A stretch of DNA of 64,000 nucleotides from Flammeovirga sp. SJP92 (GCF_001583495.1 NZ_LQAQ01000112.1:124001-188000); one strand, 5' to 3'; shown: positions 9,500-19,401, counted from the stretch's first letter. The notes: generated by a model not told the origin, from the sequence alone. Made by a program: numbers and translations.

Positions 9500-9603
9500 A
9501 AATTTAAAAAAGGGTTATTAATTGATAGCAACTGAAAGTTATCGAACGGAAATTAAAAATGTATTATTTCTCTTAGAATAATCCATATTATTCTGAATAA
9601 GAT

Positions 9604-9641
9604 AAAAGCCATCCCTTTAATTACATAAAAAGATGGCTTTT
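9604..9641 (-). terminator. Hairpin terminator of the yebC gene
   Basis: A 10-bp perfect stem (9604-9613 with 9632-9641) with an 18-nt loop, downstream of the yebC stop on the minus strand. Confidence 0.65.
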
Positions 9642-9704
9642 TAATATGTAATATGAGGAGAAAGAATAAACAAAAAGTGCCTTTTTCTCCAAAATCATAT
9701 TTTA

Positions 9705-10436
9705 TTATTCCATTGTATGATATACGCTTTGTACGTCATCATCTTCTTCTAATTTTTCAATTAGTTTGTCTACTTCCTCTTCTTGTTCAGGAGTAAGTTT
9801 TTTGGTTGTAGTAGGGATTCTTTCAAGACCAGAACTGATGATTTCAACGCCCATGTCCTCCAATGCTTTCTGTAAAGAACCAAAGCTCTTGAATTCACCG
9901 TAGATCATGATTTTCTCAGTATCTTCATCGTTTTCAGCTTCTTCAACAAAAACTTCCTCCGCACCAAAATCAATTAATTCTAATTCAAGTTCTTCAATGT
10001 CTAATTCGCCTTTGGCAATTTTGAAGTGACATTTATGCTCAAACATAAATTCAACAGAACCTGAAGTTCCTAAGCTACCATTACATTTATTGAAGTAACT
10101 ACGAACGTTAGCTACAGTTCTATTATTGTTATCTGTTGCAGTTTCAACTAATACGGCAATACCGTGAGGAGCATACCCTTCAAACAGTTTTTCATCATAA
10201 GAAGAAGTATCTTTATCTGTTGCTCTTTTAATAGCACGTTCGATGTTCTCCTTAGGCATGTTTTCAGCTTTACAGTTTTGTAAAACCGCACGAAGTCTAG
10301 AGTTGGAATCAGGATCAGAAGAACCACCCTCTTTAATAGCAATTACAATATCTTTACCTAGACGGGTAAAGGTCTTTGCCATATGTGCCCATCTTTTTAA
10401 TTTTCTTCCTTTTCTAAATTCAAATGCTCTTCCCAT
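9705..10436 (-). CDS. yebC: YebC/PmpR family DNA-binding / translation-associated regulator
   Basis: 243 residues with the family-defining order: KRWAHMAKTFTRLGKDI near 14-30, GGSSDPDSNSRLRAVLQ near 37-53, NMPKENIERAIKRAT (about 59-73), YAPHGIAVLVE (about 87-97) and GSLGTSGSVEFMF. Members were first described as transcription regulators and more recently linked to ribosome stalling at proline runs; which applies here is unknown. The N-terminus reads MGRAFEFRKGRK where many members have MAGHSKWANIKHRK, a variant I associate with Bacteroidota. The C-terminus is acidic. Confidence 0.93.
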   Translation of the reverse strand: MGRAFEFRKGRKLKRWAHMAKTFTRLGKDIVIAIKEGGSSDPDSNSRLRAVLQNCKAENMPKENIERAIKRATDKDTSSYDEKLFEGYAPHGIAVLVETATDNNNRTVANVRSYFNKCNGSLGTSGSVEFMFEHKCHFKIAKGELDIEELELELIDFGAEEVFVEEAENDEDTEKIMIYGEFKSFGSLQKALEDMGVEIISSGLERIPTTTKKLTPEQEEEVDKLIEKLEEDDDVQSVYHTME

Positions 10437-10552
10437 TTTTTTATTTTTTTGCTACAAATTGGAGTATTTTCTCCAAAAAGTAAATCGTTATTTTTATCAA
10501 ACCACTAATTTATAACTTTCAATAGAGATACAAAATAGTGTGTTCACCTTTT

Positions 10553-11113
10553 CTATTCTGCTAAAATATTTTCAATTACACGAGGGTAATAAAAATGCTC
10601 TAGCTTTAAAACCTTAGCGGCCACTTGTTCAGGAGTATCCGTAGCGTCTAACTGTGTAGTGGCTTGTAAAATGAACTGACCTTCGTCGTATTCATGATTA
10701 CAATAATGAATGGTAATACCAGAAATCGCCTCTTTGTTTTCTACAACAGCACGGTGTACATTGATACCGTACATTCCTTTTCCTCCATATTTTGGCAATA
10801 GAGCAGGGTGGATGTTGATCACTTTATTAGGATAATGATCAATGATATCCTCGCTCACTAATAAAAGGAAACCTGCCAAAATGATAAGCTCTACATCATT
10901 TTCTTGAAGGAAACTTAAAACTGTTCCATTTGAAAATTCCTTTTTCAGAAAGCTGTAATGAGGAATGCCAAGTGATGCTGCTTTTTCTAATACGCCAGCA
11001 TCTTTATTATTGGAAAGTACAACAAATTCTACATTGTCGTTTCTTTCAAAATGTTTAATGATTTTAAAAGCATTCGAACCCGTTCCTGATGCAAAAATAC
11101 CTATCTTTTTCAT
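10553..11113 (-). CDS. purN: Phosphoribosylglycinamide formyltransferase
   Basis: 186 residues. GIFASGTGSNAFKII is the nucleotide-phosphate loop, INIHPALLPKYGGKGMYG contains the catalytic His region, and GITIHYCNHEYDEGQFI holds the catalytic Asp. It transfers a formyl group from 10-formyl-THF to GAR in step 3 of purine synthesis, in the cytoplasm. Length and motifs are standard. No other pur genes are adjacent. Confidence 0.96.
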   Translation of the reverse strand: MKKIGIFASGTGSNAFKIIKHFERNDNVEFVVLSNNKDAGVLEKAASLGIPHYSFLKKEFSNGTVLSFLQENDVELIILAGFLLLVSEDIIDHYPNKVINIHPALLPKYGGKGMYGINVHRAVVENKEAISGITIHYCNHEYDEGQFILQATTQLDATDTPEQVAAKVLKLEHFYYPRVIENILAE

Positions 11114-11250
11114 GATGCTAATTTAGTTTCTGCAAAGATAAACAGGTATTCTATTAAAAACAGTAATTTGAGAACTATCTTTTGTAAGGTTTGCCATTCC
11201 AATTTCTATATCCGCTTACCAAAAACAACTTCAATCATTTTTTTTGCAAA

Positions 11251-11293
11251 AAAACTGCTGAAAACACTATGTATAAAGGTCTTCAGCAGTTTT
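11251..11293 (-). terminator. Hairpin terminator of the ROK kinase gene
   Basis: A perfect 12-bp stem (11251-11262 with 11282-11293) with a 19-nt loop and a T run on the minus strand, just past the ROK gene stop. Confidence 0.75.
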
Positions 11294-11309
11294 CTGAAAA
11301 AAGTATCTT

Positions 11310-12224
11310 TTATTTTGTTTCAATAGCATTGATACCTAAAGAAGCTGCTCCTAAAATACCAGCATTATTGCCAAGTGTAGCCAGACGAATGTCTAATGAT
11401 TTGGTATAATAGGGTGGTAAAAAAGCGTTGATCACTTCGTGCATATTATGTTTTAAGTAGCTGAATGTTTCAGAAACACCACCGCCAATCAAAATAGTCT
11501 TGATGTCTAGTATTCTAACCACAGATACAATTAGTTCACCTACATATTTACCCATGTCGTGATAAACTTGTAAAGCCAATTCATCTCCTTCATGTGCAGC
11601 ATTAGCAACCATTTTTGCATCAAAATCACCTGAAAGAGTAGTAGAGAGTTTACCTTCAGCTATGTAATTCTTAGCCATTTCAATGATCCCGGCTTTACCA
11701 ATGTTTTGTTCAATAGTACGTCCTGTACTTGACATAACATGACCAATTTCTAAACCATTACCGTCGCCACCTTTAAAAACTTGGCCATTAATAACACATC
11801 CACCGCCAACACCAGTGCCAAGAGTAATAAAAAGGTAAGTCTTAGGAATTGCCTCTAAGCCAAAATGCAATTCACCTAAAGCCGCAGCATTAGCATCGTT
11901 ATCCATGGCAATAGGTAGTCCTGGAAAATCATTTTTTAAGATTTTTACTAGAGGTTGGTTTCCTAGAGCAGGAACATTGGGTAAATCAAGGGTAGAATTT
12001 CCATCTGCTGAAATAGTACCAGGAATTCCAATTCCCACAGAAGCAATATCGGGGAACTTTTTCAGCCTTTTAGCCAGTAGTTTGGAGAAGTTGCCACAGA
12101 AGTCACCACCTTCAGAAACTTCTGCAGTAGGGTATTTTTTTTTCTTGATAATGTTACCATCAGCGTCCACAACGCCAAATTTGACATTTGTGCCTCCAAT
12201 GTCTACGCCCAAAAATTGCTTCAT
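11310..12224 (-). CDS. ROK family sugar kinase (glucokinase-like), zinc motif absent
   Basis: 304 residues from the ATG at 12224; the open frame reaches a TTG two codons earlier, which is less likely. Motifs: DIGGTNVKFG (8-17, phosphate loop), MDNDANAAALGE (about 123-134, catalytic Asp), and LGTGVGGGCVINGQVFKG. The region after LEIGH reads MSSTGRTIEQNIG and lacks the CxCGxxGCxE zinc-binding cysteines usual in ROK proteins. Family knowledge: it phosphorylates glucose or a related hexose with ATP in the cytoplasm; the exact sugar is unknown. It is divergent from the phosphatase sensor gene. Confidence 0.9.
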   Translation of the reverse strand: MKQFLGVDIGGTNVKFGVVDADGNIIKKKKYPTAEVSEGGDFCGNFSKLLAKRLKKFPDIASVGIGIPGTISADGNSTLDLPNVPALGNQPLVKILKNDFPGLPIAMDNDANAAALGELHFGLEAIPKTYLFITLGTGVGGGCVINGQVFKGGDGNGLEIGHVMSSTGRTIEQNIGKAGIIEMAKNYIAEGKLSTTLSGDFDAKMVANAAHEGDELALQVYHDMGKYVGELIVSVVRILDIKTILIGGGVSETFSYLKHNMHEVINAFLPPYYTKSLDIRLATLGNNAGILGAASLGINAIETK

Positions 12225-12353
12225 AATCAATAGTTTTAATCAAATTAAAATTCTTTGAGGTTAATTTTAATAAATCATTTTTACTTTTCCTCACGGATTA
12301 TACAGAATTATTGAAGTGATTTTGTATTTTTGGCCGATACTCTTATTTAAAAT

Positions 12354-14540
12354 ATGTTCTGGACTAAATTTTTGAAACAAGTAGCATTACTACTATTTTT
12401 TTTTAATATATATAATTGTTCATATGCTAAACTAAATGAAAGTGTACTAAATACTGAAGATTCAACCTTTAGTGAACAATATATAGAATGGAAAATAAGC
12501 GAATCGTTAACTCTAGGTAGACTGGACAGTGCCAAACATTGGTTGGACTTAGAGGCAGACTGTGTGAAAGTTTCAAGCAGTTATAATAGAGAATTTTACT
12601 TCTTCTCTAACTTATGTACTTATTATGAGTATAAGGGTTCTATTGATACAGCAGAGTATTATTGTGAAAAAGCGATAGAAGTTGCAGAGAAAGCTTATGA
12701 CCTGCAATTAATTTCTACTGGACATACAAATCTCGCTACTGTATACACATCTCAAGGAAAGACTGCTACAGCATTAAATTTACTGAAGGTTGCTTATGAA
12801 ATTGATAAGCAAAGAGTTGATCAAGTAGATCTTGCTTATACTCTCAATAACATCGGTTATATCTACATACAACATAAAGAATACGTTCAGGCTTTTGAAG
12901 TTTTTGAGGATATTCTGAAAATTAAAGTTGATTCAAATAACATTCATCTTGATAGAATAAAAGGTACAGCTTTGTTGAACATTGCTGATATTCATTTAGT
13001 ATTTAAAGAATACGATGAATTGGCCAAGGTGTTGACAAGAATTAATAACATGAAAATATTTACGAAAGACAACGATTTTGAGTCTTACGTTTTATTTTCC
13101 ATCTTGAAAGGGCAGTTGGCAATGAGTCAGGGTGATTACTCTTTAGCAAGAAAGATATTTTTAATTACAGTAAAAGAAGCCAATAAAAAGGACCTTCCTC
13201 TTCCAAAATTAAATTCTTATTTGGCTATAGGTGATTATTACTTAAAAAGAAAACGATTCAATAAAGCATACGAGGTATATGAAATGGCTTACAAGATCAC
13301 AAAGTCAAATAAGCTATTGGATTATGAATATGAAGTAGCTTTGAAGTTAGCGGAAACACTAAAACATTTAAATAAAGATCAGTCTATCTATTTTTATGAA
13401 AAGAGTATAGTACTGTCTGATAGTTTATTTGATATACAGAAAAGTGAAGCAGTGGCTGATATGCAGGCTTTTCATGAGGTAGAAGACCAGAAAGATGAAA
13501 ATGATGTATTAAGAGAAATTGAATTGAAATCAAGTCACCGTTTAGATGCACAACGAAAATTTATCTATTTCGCTGTAATTATTGTATTGATTCTTTTGGT
13601 ATTCCTTTATTATATCTATTTAAATCAGAGAAAGACAAAGAAACTTAATTTCAAGCTTACAACCGCCTTGGATAAAATTGAGATGGCAAATATTGAGATT
13701 GAAAATGTGAATGAAGAGCTGTTGAAGAAAAATGATATTTTAAAAGAAACATTAGAACATTCTGAAGCTCAAGGGAAGCAGTTGAACCATCAGAATCAGA
13801 AAATTTCAAACAGTATCAAGAGTGCATTATTGATTCAATCATCAATCCTTCCATCTCAACAGGTGATTGATCATGCATTTCCAAATAACTTTATTTTTAA
13901 TCAGCCTAAAGATATTGTAAGTGGGGACTTTTACTGGTTCACTGAGCAGGATGAATGGAAAATTTATGCTTGTATAGATTGTACAGGTCATGGTGTGCCA
14001 GGTGCTCTGATGTCAATGATGGGAGCAAGCTCACTTTATGAAATTGTAAGGGGTAAGAAGATTTTTTCTCCTTCAAAAATTCTGAAAGAGCTGAACAACA
14101 TTGTGGTCCGTAATCTTCAGCAAGATAAAACCATGAACAATGATGGTATGGACATGTCAATTATTGCAGTAAAAGGCAATCAATTGTATTGTGCAGGTGC
14201 CAAAAATCCTATTTATCTGGTGAGAGATAATGAGATTCATAAATTGAAAGCTACACGTAAGTCGATTGGAGGTGAGCTTAATCTTACTTATGAAGAACAT
14301 TTCTGGGAAATTCAGAAAGGAGATTGTCTTTACATGGCAACAGATGGTTACCAAGATCAGTTTGGAGGACCTTTCGCTAAGAAGTTTATGGTGAAAAAGT
14401 TAAGAGAATTGTTGCTCAAAATTTCCGTTCATTCAGCAGAAGAACAGAAAACAGTTTTAGGAAATACAATCAATGATTGGAGGAGTGTAGGAGATTGGGA
14501 ACAAGTTGATGATATGTTGATTGTAGGAATTAAGTTCTAA
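12354..14540 (+). CDS. TPR sensor with SpoIIE/RsbU-type PP2C phosphatase domain
   Basis: 728 residues: signal peptide (1-25), TPR repeats (about 80-355; for example AEYYCEKAIEVAEKAY and AYTLNNIGYIYIQHKEYVQA), a transmembrane helix (404-423), a coiled coil (about 430-485) and a C-terminal SpoIIE domain (about 500-728). The last contains DIVSGDFYWF and IDCTGHGVPGALMSMMG, the metal-binding Asp/Gly motifs of PP2C-type serine phosphatases. The layout puts the TPRs in the periplasm and the phosphatase in the cytoplasm. Relatives regulate anti-sigma-factor antagonists or type IX-linked responses. No partner gene is adjacent. A TATTTTTG element at 12325-12332 may be its -7 box. Confidence 0.9.
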   Translation: MFWTKFLKQVALLLFFFNIYNCSYAKLNESVLNTEDSTFSEQYIEWKISESLTLGRLDSAKHWLDLEADCVKVSSSYNREFYFFSNLCTYYEYKGSIDTAEYYCEKAIEVAEKAYDLQLISTGHTNLATVYTSQGKTATALNLLKVAYEIDKQRVDQVDLAYTLNNIGYIYIQHKEYVQAFEVFEDILKIKVDSNNIHLDRIKGTALLNIADIHLVFKEYDELAKVLTRINNMKIFTKDNDFESYVLFSILKGQLAMSQGDYSLARKIFLITVKEANKKDLPLPKLNSYLAIGDYYLKRKRFNKAYEVYEMAYKITKSNKLLDYEYEVALKLAETLKHLNKDQSIYFYEKSIVLSDSLFDIQKSEAVADMQAFHEVEDQKDENDVLREIELKSSHRLDAQRKFIYFAVIIVLILLVFLYYIYLNQRKTKKLNFKLTTALDKIEMANIEIENVNEELLKKNDILKETLEHSEAQGKQLNHQNQKISNSIKSALLIQSSILPSQQVIDHAFPNNFIFNQPKDIVSGDFYWFTEQDEWKIYACIDCTGHGVPGALMSMMGASSLYEIVRGKKIFSPSKILKELNNIVVRNLQQDKTMNNDGMDMSIIAVKGNQLYCAGAKNPIYLVRDNEIHKLKATRKSIGGELNLTYEEHFWEIQKGDCLYMATDGYQDQFGGPFAKKFMVKKLRELLLKISVHSAEEQKTVLGNTINDWRSVGDWEQVDDMLIVGIKF

Positions 14541-15127
14541 GTACTAAGACAAAATTATATAATACTAATTCATATTATTTTTTCCGATTACTGCCTTGCA
14601 AAAACTTTAAATAGAACTACTATCTATACGTTTTTGAGCGTTGTACTCACAAAAAATAACTAAGAATTAATTATCATTTATTTTTGGCTTAGTACTTAAC
14701 ATTGAAGAGTTAACAGTAAAAGAGTCTTGATATTTAAATATCAGGACTTTTTTCTTAAATAAAGAAAAAGAAAATCTTCAGAAAAGATCAGTTCAAGAAG
14801 TTGAAAAATTGGAAACAAAATACAAGGTAATTCAAAACTAAATCACGTTCTTTGAAAGAGATAAAACAAATGAAATGAAGCAGACTTCAGTAGATTTATT
14901 AAAATCCTATTGAAGTTCACAAATTTATCTGACAAACAATTTATTCATATAGATTATTAACCTTAAATACTATGTCAAAAATAGATCATAATTAATTGTA
15001 ACTTATATTTTGCTAATACAACGCTAAAAAGTAATAATAGTGACTCTATTTAGTGTTTTTTTGAAGGAAGTAATCGACAAGCAATAAATAGAATTAGTAT
15101 TAAAAATCTCTTAGTACTTATAAAATT
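14541..15127. other. Intergenic region with one terminator
   Basis: 587 bp without a supportable gene on either strand. Besides the hairpin at 14723-14754 I see only A/T-rich DNA with scattered stops. Confidence 0.6.
14723..14754 (+). terminator. Hairpin terminator
   Basis: An 11-bp stem (14723-14733 with 14738-14748, one G-T pair) with a 4-nt loop and a run of six T. It is about 180 bp downstream of the phosphatase gene and the first strong hairpin after it. Confidence 0.7.
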
Positions 15128-16168
15128 ATGAAGAAGCTAAACATTAACTATTACCTATTCCTATTATCGATTTTTTGTATTATTTCTTGTACAAAAGATG
15201 TCATCGAAGAAGAAACAATTCCGAATAAAGCCCCAATTGCAAGCTTTGATTTTAATGATTTGATAGACAATTTTGAGTTGGTTTCTAATTCAACTGACGA
15301 AGATGGAGATTCATTGTCTATTATATGGAGCACAGAAAGTGAACTCATAAAAATCAACAGTCACAACTCAGAAAAAGCCTATATCTATTTGCCTGTTTTA
15401 GAAAAAGAGGAAGAAATTGAAGTTCACCATATAGTAAGTGATGGAATACTCTCTGATACTTTGATAAAGACGATCCGTTTACCTCAAACTACCAATGCTA
15501 GGAAATGGGGTTTAGGAACTGAGGTGATTGAGGAAAAGAGTAATAATGTGGAGCATGAATGGTATATAGATCAAAAAAACACAGGAACCTATTATTATGA
15601 AAACTGTGGACCATCAGTTGCGACTATGTCTATCAAATGGATCAATCCTAATTTTAATAAAACAGCAGAAGATGCTCGAAATACTTATCGTCCTGAAGGA
15701 GGTTGGTGGTACACATATGATATTACAAATTATCTACTAAAAAACGGTTTATATCCTTATACAGAAGAGATTGAGCATTGTGATTCCTTAACTCATCAAA
15801 TTGATGAGGGTAATATTGTGATACTTTGTTTAGATATGTATTACGTGCAGCGTGAAAAGAAGAGCAAGTGGAGAGTGGATAAGTTTTATCTTGCCAATAC
15901 TACTGGATGGGGACATTTTATCATTTTGAAAGGTTATAAAAAAATGGAAGATAAAGTCTATTTTGAAGTATATGATCCTTACAGTATGAACAAAATGTAT
16001 GATGATACTTCTTATAAAGGCAAAGACAGATATTATTCGGGTGATGATCTTGAAGAAGCTTCTAAAAACTGGTGGCACTTTGCGATTATCGTCTCTCCTG
16101 AAAATGTACCAATTTCAACGGCATTTAGGACACTAAACGAATCTATACCTCATCAATCTGGTCAATAA
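15128..16168 (+). CDS. Lipoprotein with C39-like (papain-fold) cysteine peptidase domain
   Basis: 346 residues. The lipoprotein signal ends at IISC (Cys about 21). Residues 35-120 look like an Ig/PKD-like beta domain (STDEDGDSLSIIWSTES). The C-terminal domain holds YENCGPSVATMSIKW (Cys about 159), GHFIILKGY (His about 263) and YDPYS (Asp about 280). Their order and spacing fit the C39_2 peptidase-like Cys/His/Asp triad. Lipidation implies action outside the inner membrane. The substrate is unknown. No ABC exporter is nearby, so it is not a bacteriocin-processing C39. It stands alone. Confidence 0.8.
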   Translation: MKKLNINYYLFLLSIFCIISCTKDVIEEETIPNKAPIASFDFNDLIDNFELVSNSTDEDGDSLSIIWSTESELIKINSHNSEKAYIYLPVLEKEEEIEVHHIVSDGILSDTLIKTIRLPQTTNARKWGLGTEVIEEKSNNVEHEWYIDQKNTGTYYYENCGPSVATMSIKWINPNFNKTAEDARNTYRPEGGWWYTYDITNYLLKNGLYPYTEEIEHCDSLTHQIDEGNIVILCLDMYYVQREKKSKWRVDKFYLANTTGWGHFIILKGYKKMEDKVYFEVYDPYSMNKMYDDTSYKGKDRYYSGDDLEEASKNWWHFAIIVSPENVPISTAFRTLNESIPHQSGQ

Positions 16169-16297
16169 TCATTTTGCGAAAATCATTAGCATCAGACTAA
16201 ATAGAAATGCTTTAAAATTGTTTTATACAAAAAAAAAGGGGATTGCAACATTCAAAACTCAATTCCGTTTAGCTTTTTGGTTATAAAAAATAATAGC

Positions 16298-17251
16298 ATG
16301 ATTATACCAATTTTATTAGTCGCAGCGGGGTTCGTGACATTGATTTTTGGGGCGAACTGGGTAGTGGATGGAGCTTCTTCTTTAGCAAAGAAATACAATA
16401 TTTCTGACCTAGTGATTGGTTTGACGATTGTTGCGTTTGGTACATCCGCACCGGAACTTGTGGTGAATAGTATTGCCTCAATAAATGGCTACTCAGATAT
16501 TGTTTTAGGGAATATCATAGGTAGTAACAATTTCAACTTATTCATTATTCTTGGGATAACTGGGTTAATATTACCTATAAAAGTACAATCATCAACAGCA
16601 TGGAAAGAAATACCAATTTCACTTCTGATTTCTGTATTACTTCTCTTTCTTTTGAATGATTTTATTTTCTCTGGAACTACTTATTCAAGTAGAATAGATG
16701 GTTTGATTTTGTTGGTGTTATTTGGCTTTTTTCTCTTTTATGTATTTTGTCAGGTTAAGACTGAACCTCAAAATATCACAGCGGAGAACAAAAAAACAAC
16801 ACTAAAAATTATTGGACTGATAATATTTGGTTTGGTCGGACTGATTTTAGGAGGCCAACTTGTAGTTATCCATAGCGTAAAAATAGCGAATACGCTTGGT
16901 ATAAGTGAAAAAATCATTGGATTAACTATAGTCGCGGCGGGAACATCATTACCAGAACTTGTTACATCTGTTGTTGCTGCAGTAAAGAAGAATAGTGATA
17001 TTGCTATTGGAAATGTTATTGGCTCCAATATTTTCAATATACTTTTGATTTTATCTATAAGTAGCATCATTCAACCAATCGAATACAACCCAAAGTTTGA
17101 TCTTGATCTCTATATATTGATTGGAGGGACTGTTTTTCTTTTAACCTCAATGTGGACAGGTCAAAGAAAAAAATTAGACCGTTGGGAAGCAGGGTTTCTC
17201 TTTGGATTTTATATGATATACACCATTTATTTAGTGATGAATGAAGTTTAA
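16298..17251 (+). CDS. Calcium/sodium antiporter (CaCA family, YrbG-like)
   Basis: 317 residues from the ATG at 16298; the open frame extends to a TTG at 16277, but the ATG starts directly at the first membrane helix. Two inverted alpha-repeats are clear: GTSAPELVVNSIAS...GNIIGSNNFN and GTSLPELVTSVVAA...GNVIGSNIFN, the ion-binding cores of K+-independent Na+/Ca2+ exchangers. About ten membrane helices. It exchanges Ca2+ for Na+ (or H+) across the inner membrane. A hairpin terminator begins at its stop codon. Confidence 0.95.
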   Translation: MIIPILLVAAGFVTLIFGANWVVDGASSLAKKYNISDLVIGLTIVAFGTSAPELVVNSIASINGYSDIVLGNIIGSNNFNLFIILGITGLILPIKVQSSTAWKEIPISLLISVLLLFLLNDFIFSGTTYSSRIDGLILLVLFGFFLFYVFCQVKTEPQNITAENKKTTLKIIGLIIFGLVGLILGGQLVVIHSVKIANTLGISEKIIGLTIVAAGTSLPELVTSVVAAVKKNSDIAIGNVIGSNIFNILLILSISSIIQPIEYNPKFDLDLYILIGGTVFLLTSMWTGQRKKLDRWEAGFLFGFYMIYTIYLVMNEV

Positions 17252-17296
17252 CAAAGAAGCCTTTTGATTGTTTAATCTACCAGAAGGCTTCTTTGT
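17251..17296 (+). terminator. Hairpin terminator of the CaCA antiporter gene
   Basis: A perfect 13-bp stem (17251-17263 with 17284-17296) with a 20-nt loop, starting at the last base of the stop codon. Confidence 0.75.
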
Positions 17297-17434
17297 ACAA
17301 TCATTTTATAGAAGTAGATTGTCTTGAGAAATTCTTCCTGTTAGTATATTCTCTTTTAATTGTTTGCTTTAAGTTTTTTAATTATTAAGATTCGTTAGAT
17401 CCTGTTGTGGTAGATTTTTTAAGATGGATAAATA

Positions 17435-17987
17435 ATGCTCAAGAATTATGTGACAGTGATGGCATTGGAATATTTGGATAATTATGGGAAATCAATAGCG
17501 ATTATGCAGGCTTTTAGTTCATTCTCACTAGGTGGTTCAATCAGTGTAAACGGTTATAGTTGGCAAAAAGATGTTCCACCTATTGCTGCAAGTGTTATAT
17601 CATTTACTTTACTTCAAGAGAATGGCGAAATTATTGAATGTAGTAGGTCTCAACATCAGGAATTGTTTAAGTTGGTCATTGGTGGCTATGGTTTGTTCGG
17701 CATTATTTTAGATGTGAAACTCAAAGTGGTAGACAATGAAGCTTTACAGTTTAAATTCAAGCATATAAGTGCTGATAAATATCTGAGTTATTATAAAAAA
17801 TATGTTTCTGATTTTAGTAGATATTGCTTTCAAAAATGAAGGTACATTTTACTTGCCTTATCGCTTGCACTATACAAAAGAGCAAATGAGAAAAGCATAT
17901 CCAAATTCGGATCACTTTTTCAAGCAGAAACTTAAATATGATCCTGACGAACTATTTAGTAATAAGTTTTATGAGCATTATAAGTAA
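17435..17987 (+). pseudogene. Relic of an FAD-linked oxidase (FAD_binding_4 family)
   Basis: Two pieces in different frames. Piece one (17435-17839) carries SFSLGGSISVNGYSW and ELFKLVIGGYGLFGII, the FAD-binding PP-loop/4 signature of vanillyl-alcohol/lactone-oxidase type proteins. Piece two (17802-17987) carries GTFYLPYRLHYTKEQ and YDPDELFSNKFYEHY, the usual C-terminus of the same family. The first ~60-80 residues of the FAD domain and most of the substrate domain are missing. Family members run about 430-480 residues; under 200 remain. So it has lost its start, an internal segment and its frame, and cannot make a working enzyme. Confidence 0.8.
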
Positions 17988-18019
17988 AAACTGAGATTGG
18001 AATAAAAAAATCTGCAATT

Positions 18020-18499
18020 ATGGATAAAGAACATTTAGTGAAAGTTTATATTGACCTGCCAAATCATTGGGCGATTGGAGGTGAATCTTTGTGGGCAAAA
18101 CCATTGGGGAAAGATCTGTATCAGATCGACAATGTCCCTTTTTATGCATATGGATTAAATCTTTATGATACCGTTCGAGCAGTCAAGCATGAGGAGAATG
18201 GAGTCTTTGAGATCAAAGAGTTGGTCCAAACTAGTGGACATCAAACATTTCGTATTTATTTTGAAGAGCATTTTCCAAATGAAAAACGTTTGGAACTGCT
18301 TGAATCCATGAAAACCTTAGGTGTTTCATTTGAAGGGTTGAATGCAACCTATTTTTCTTTAGATGTAAGTCCAAATGGAGAATATGATGAGGTATATGAT
18401 TATTTGGATGAATTAATGGATGATAATATTATAGGATTTGAAACTTGTGAGGAAAGAGTTGAAGGTAGTTTTGATGCCTATCCTGATGAAGATGAATAA
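18020..18499 (+). CDS. DUF4265 domain protein
   Basis: 159 residues covering one DUF4265 domain: ESLWAKPLGKDLYQIDNVPF (about 23-42), YGLNLYDTVRAV, then SGHQTFRIYF and LDVSPNGEYDEVYDYLDEL. The family is small, cytoplasmic and of unknown function. Members often occur alone or with toxin-related genes. The gene is intact although both flanking genes are broken. The start is 33 bp after the oxidase relic stop. Confidence 0.8.
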   Translation: MDKEHLVKVYIDLPNHWAIGGESLWAKPLGKDLYQIDNVPFYAYGLNLYDTVRAVKHEENGVFEIKELVQTSGHQTFRIYFEEHFPNEKRLELLESMKTLGVSFEGLNATYFSLDVSPNGEYDEVYDYLDELMDDNIIGFETCEERVEGSFDAYPDEDE

Positions 18500-18559
18500 T
18501 TTTATATTGAAAAATAACTAACTTGACATACAATCTTAAAAGCAACCTATTTTAAAATC

Positions 18560-19401
18560 ATGAACAGAAGAAAATTTTTAAAGCAAACTTTATTTGGTAC
18601 AGTTGGAGCAGGTGTTATGACAGGCCTTTATACTTGGCAAGTAGAACCTTTTTGGCTGGAATTTGTCAAGAAGAAAATGCCAATAGAAAATCTTCCTGAC
18701 AATCTTGTAGGAAAAACTTTAATGCAAATTAGTGATATTCATATCGGAAACCGGTTTGATTATGATTATATCATTGAATCATTTAAAAGGCACAAAGTTT
18801 TAACCCTGATTTTGTTGTTTATACAGGTGATTATGTCAGTTATGAGGATAAAGAACAATTGAATCAGTTGGATGAAGTTCTTCAATATATAGTGAAAGGA
18901 AAACTTGGAACTGCAGGGATTCTTGGAAATCATGATTATGGCAAAAATTGGTCAGAGCAAGATGTAGCAGATAAAATTGCTACCCGATTGACTGATGTAG
19001 GAGTACAAGTACTCAGAAATTCTCAATCCGATTTTGAAGGATTAAATATTATAGGTTTTGATGATTACTGGGCGGTGAATTTTGCCCCTCAAAAGGTGAT
19101 GAATGACTACGATCATAAAAAAGCAAATCTCCTTCTATGCCATAATCCCGATGTTTGTGATTTGGATGTTTGGAATGGGTATAAAGGTTGGATATTAGCA
19201 GGGCATACTCATGGAGGACAATGTAAACCTCCGTTTTTAGAAGCTCCAATACTTCCAGTGAAAAACAAAAAATACGCTCAAGGAGAAATAGATTTAGAGG
19301 ATGGAAGAACTTTGTATATCAATAGAGCAGTGGGCCATTTATGGCAAGTGAGATTTAATGTGAGACCAGAAATCACATTATTTGAACTTGATAAAGCCTA
19401 G
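18560..19401 (+). pseudogene. Metallophosphoesterase gene with a single-base frameshift
   Basis: The reading frame starts at 18560 and shifts near 18804-18806. Adding one C to the CCC run there restores PDFVVYTGDYVSY and joins the halves into a protein of about 280 residues. Motifs in order: twin-arginine-like start NRRKFLKQ, SDIHIG (metal ligands), TGDY, GNHDYG and GHTHGGQ. This is a complete calcineurin-like phosphoesterase of the YkuE/YaeI type, which is Tat-exported and acts on phosphodiesters such as lipid A precursors. As written, two overlapping frames (to 18862, and from 18859) split the active site. It may be a recent mutation or a sequencing error. Confidence 0.85.
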
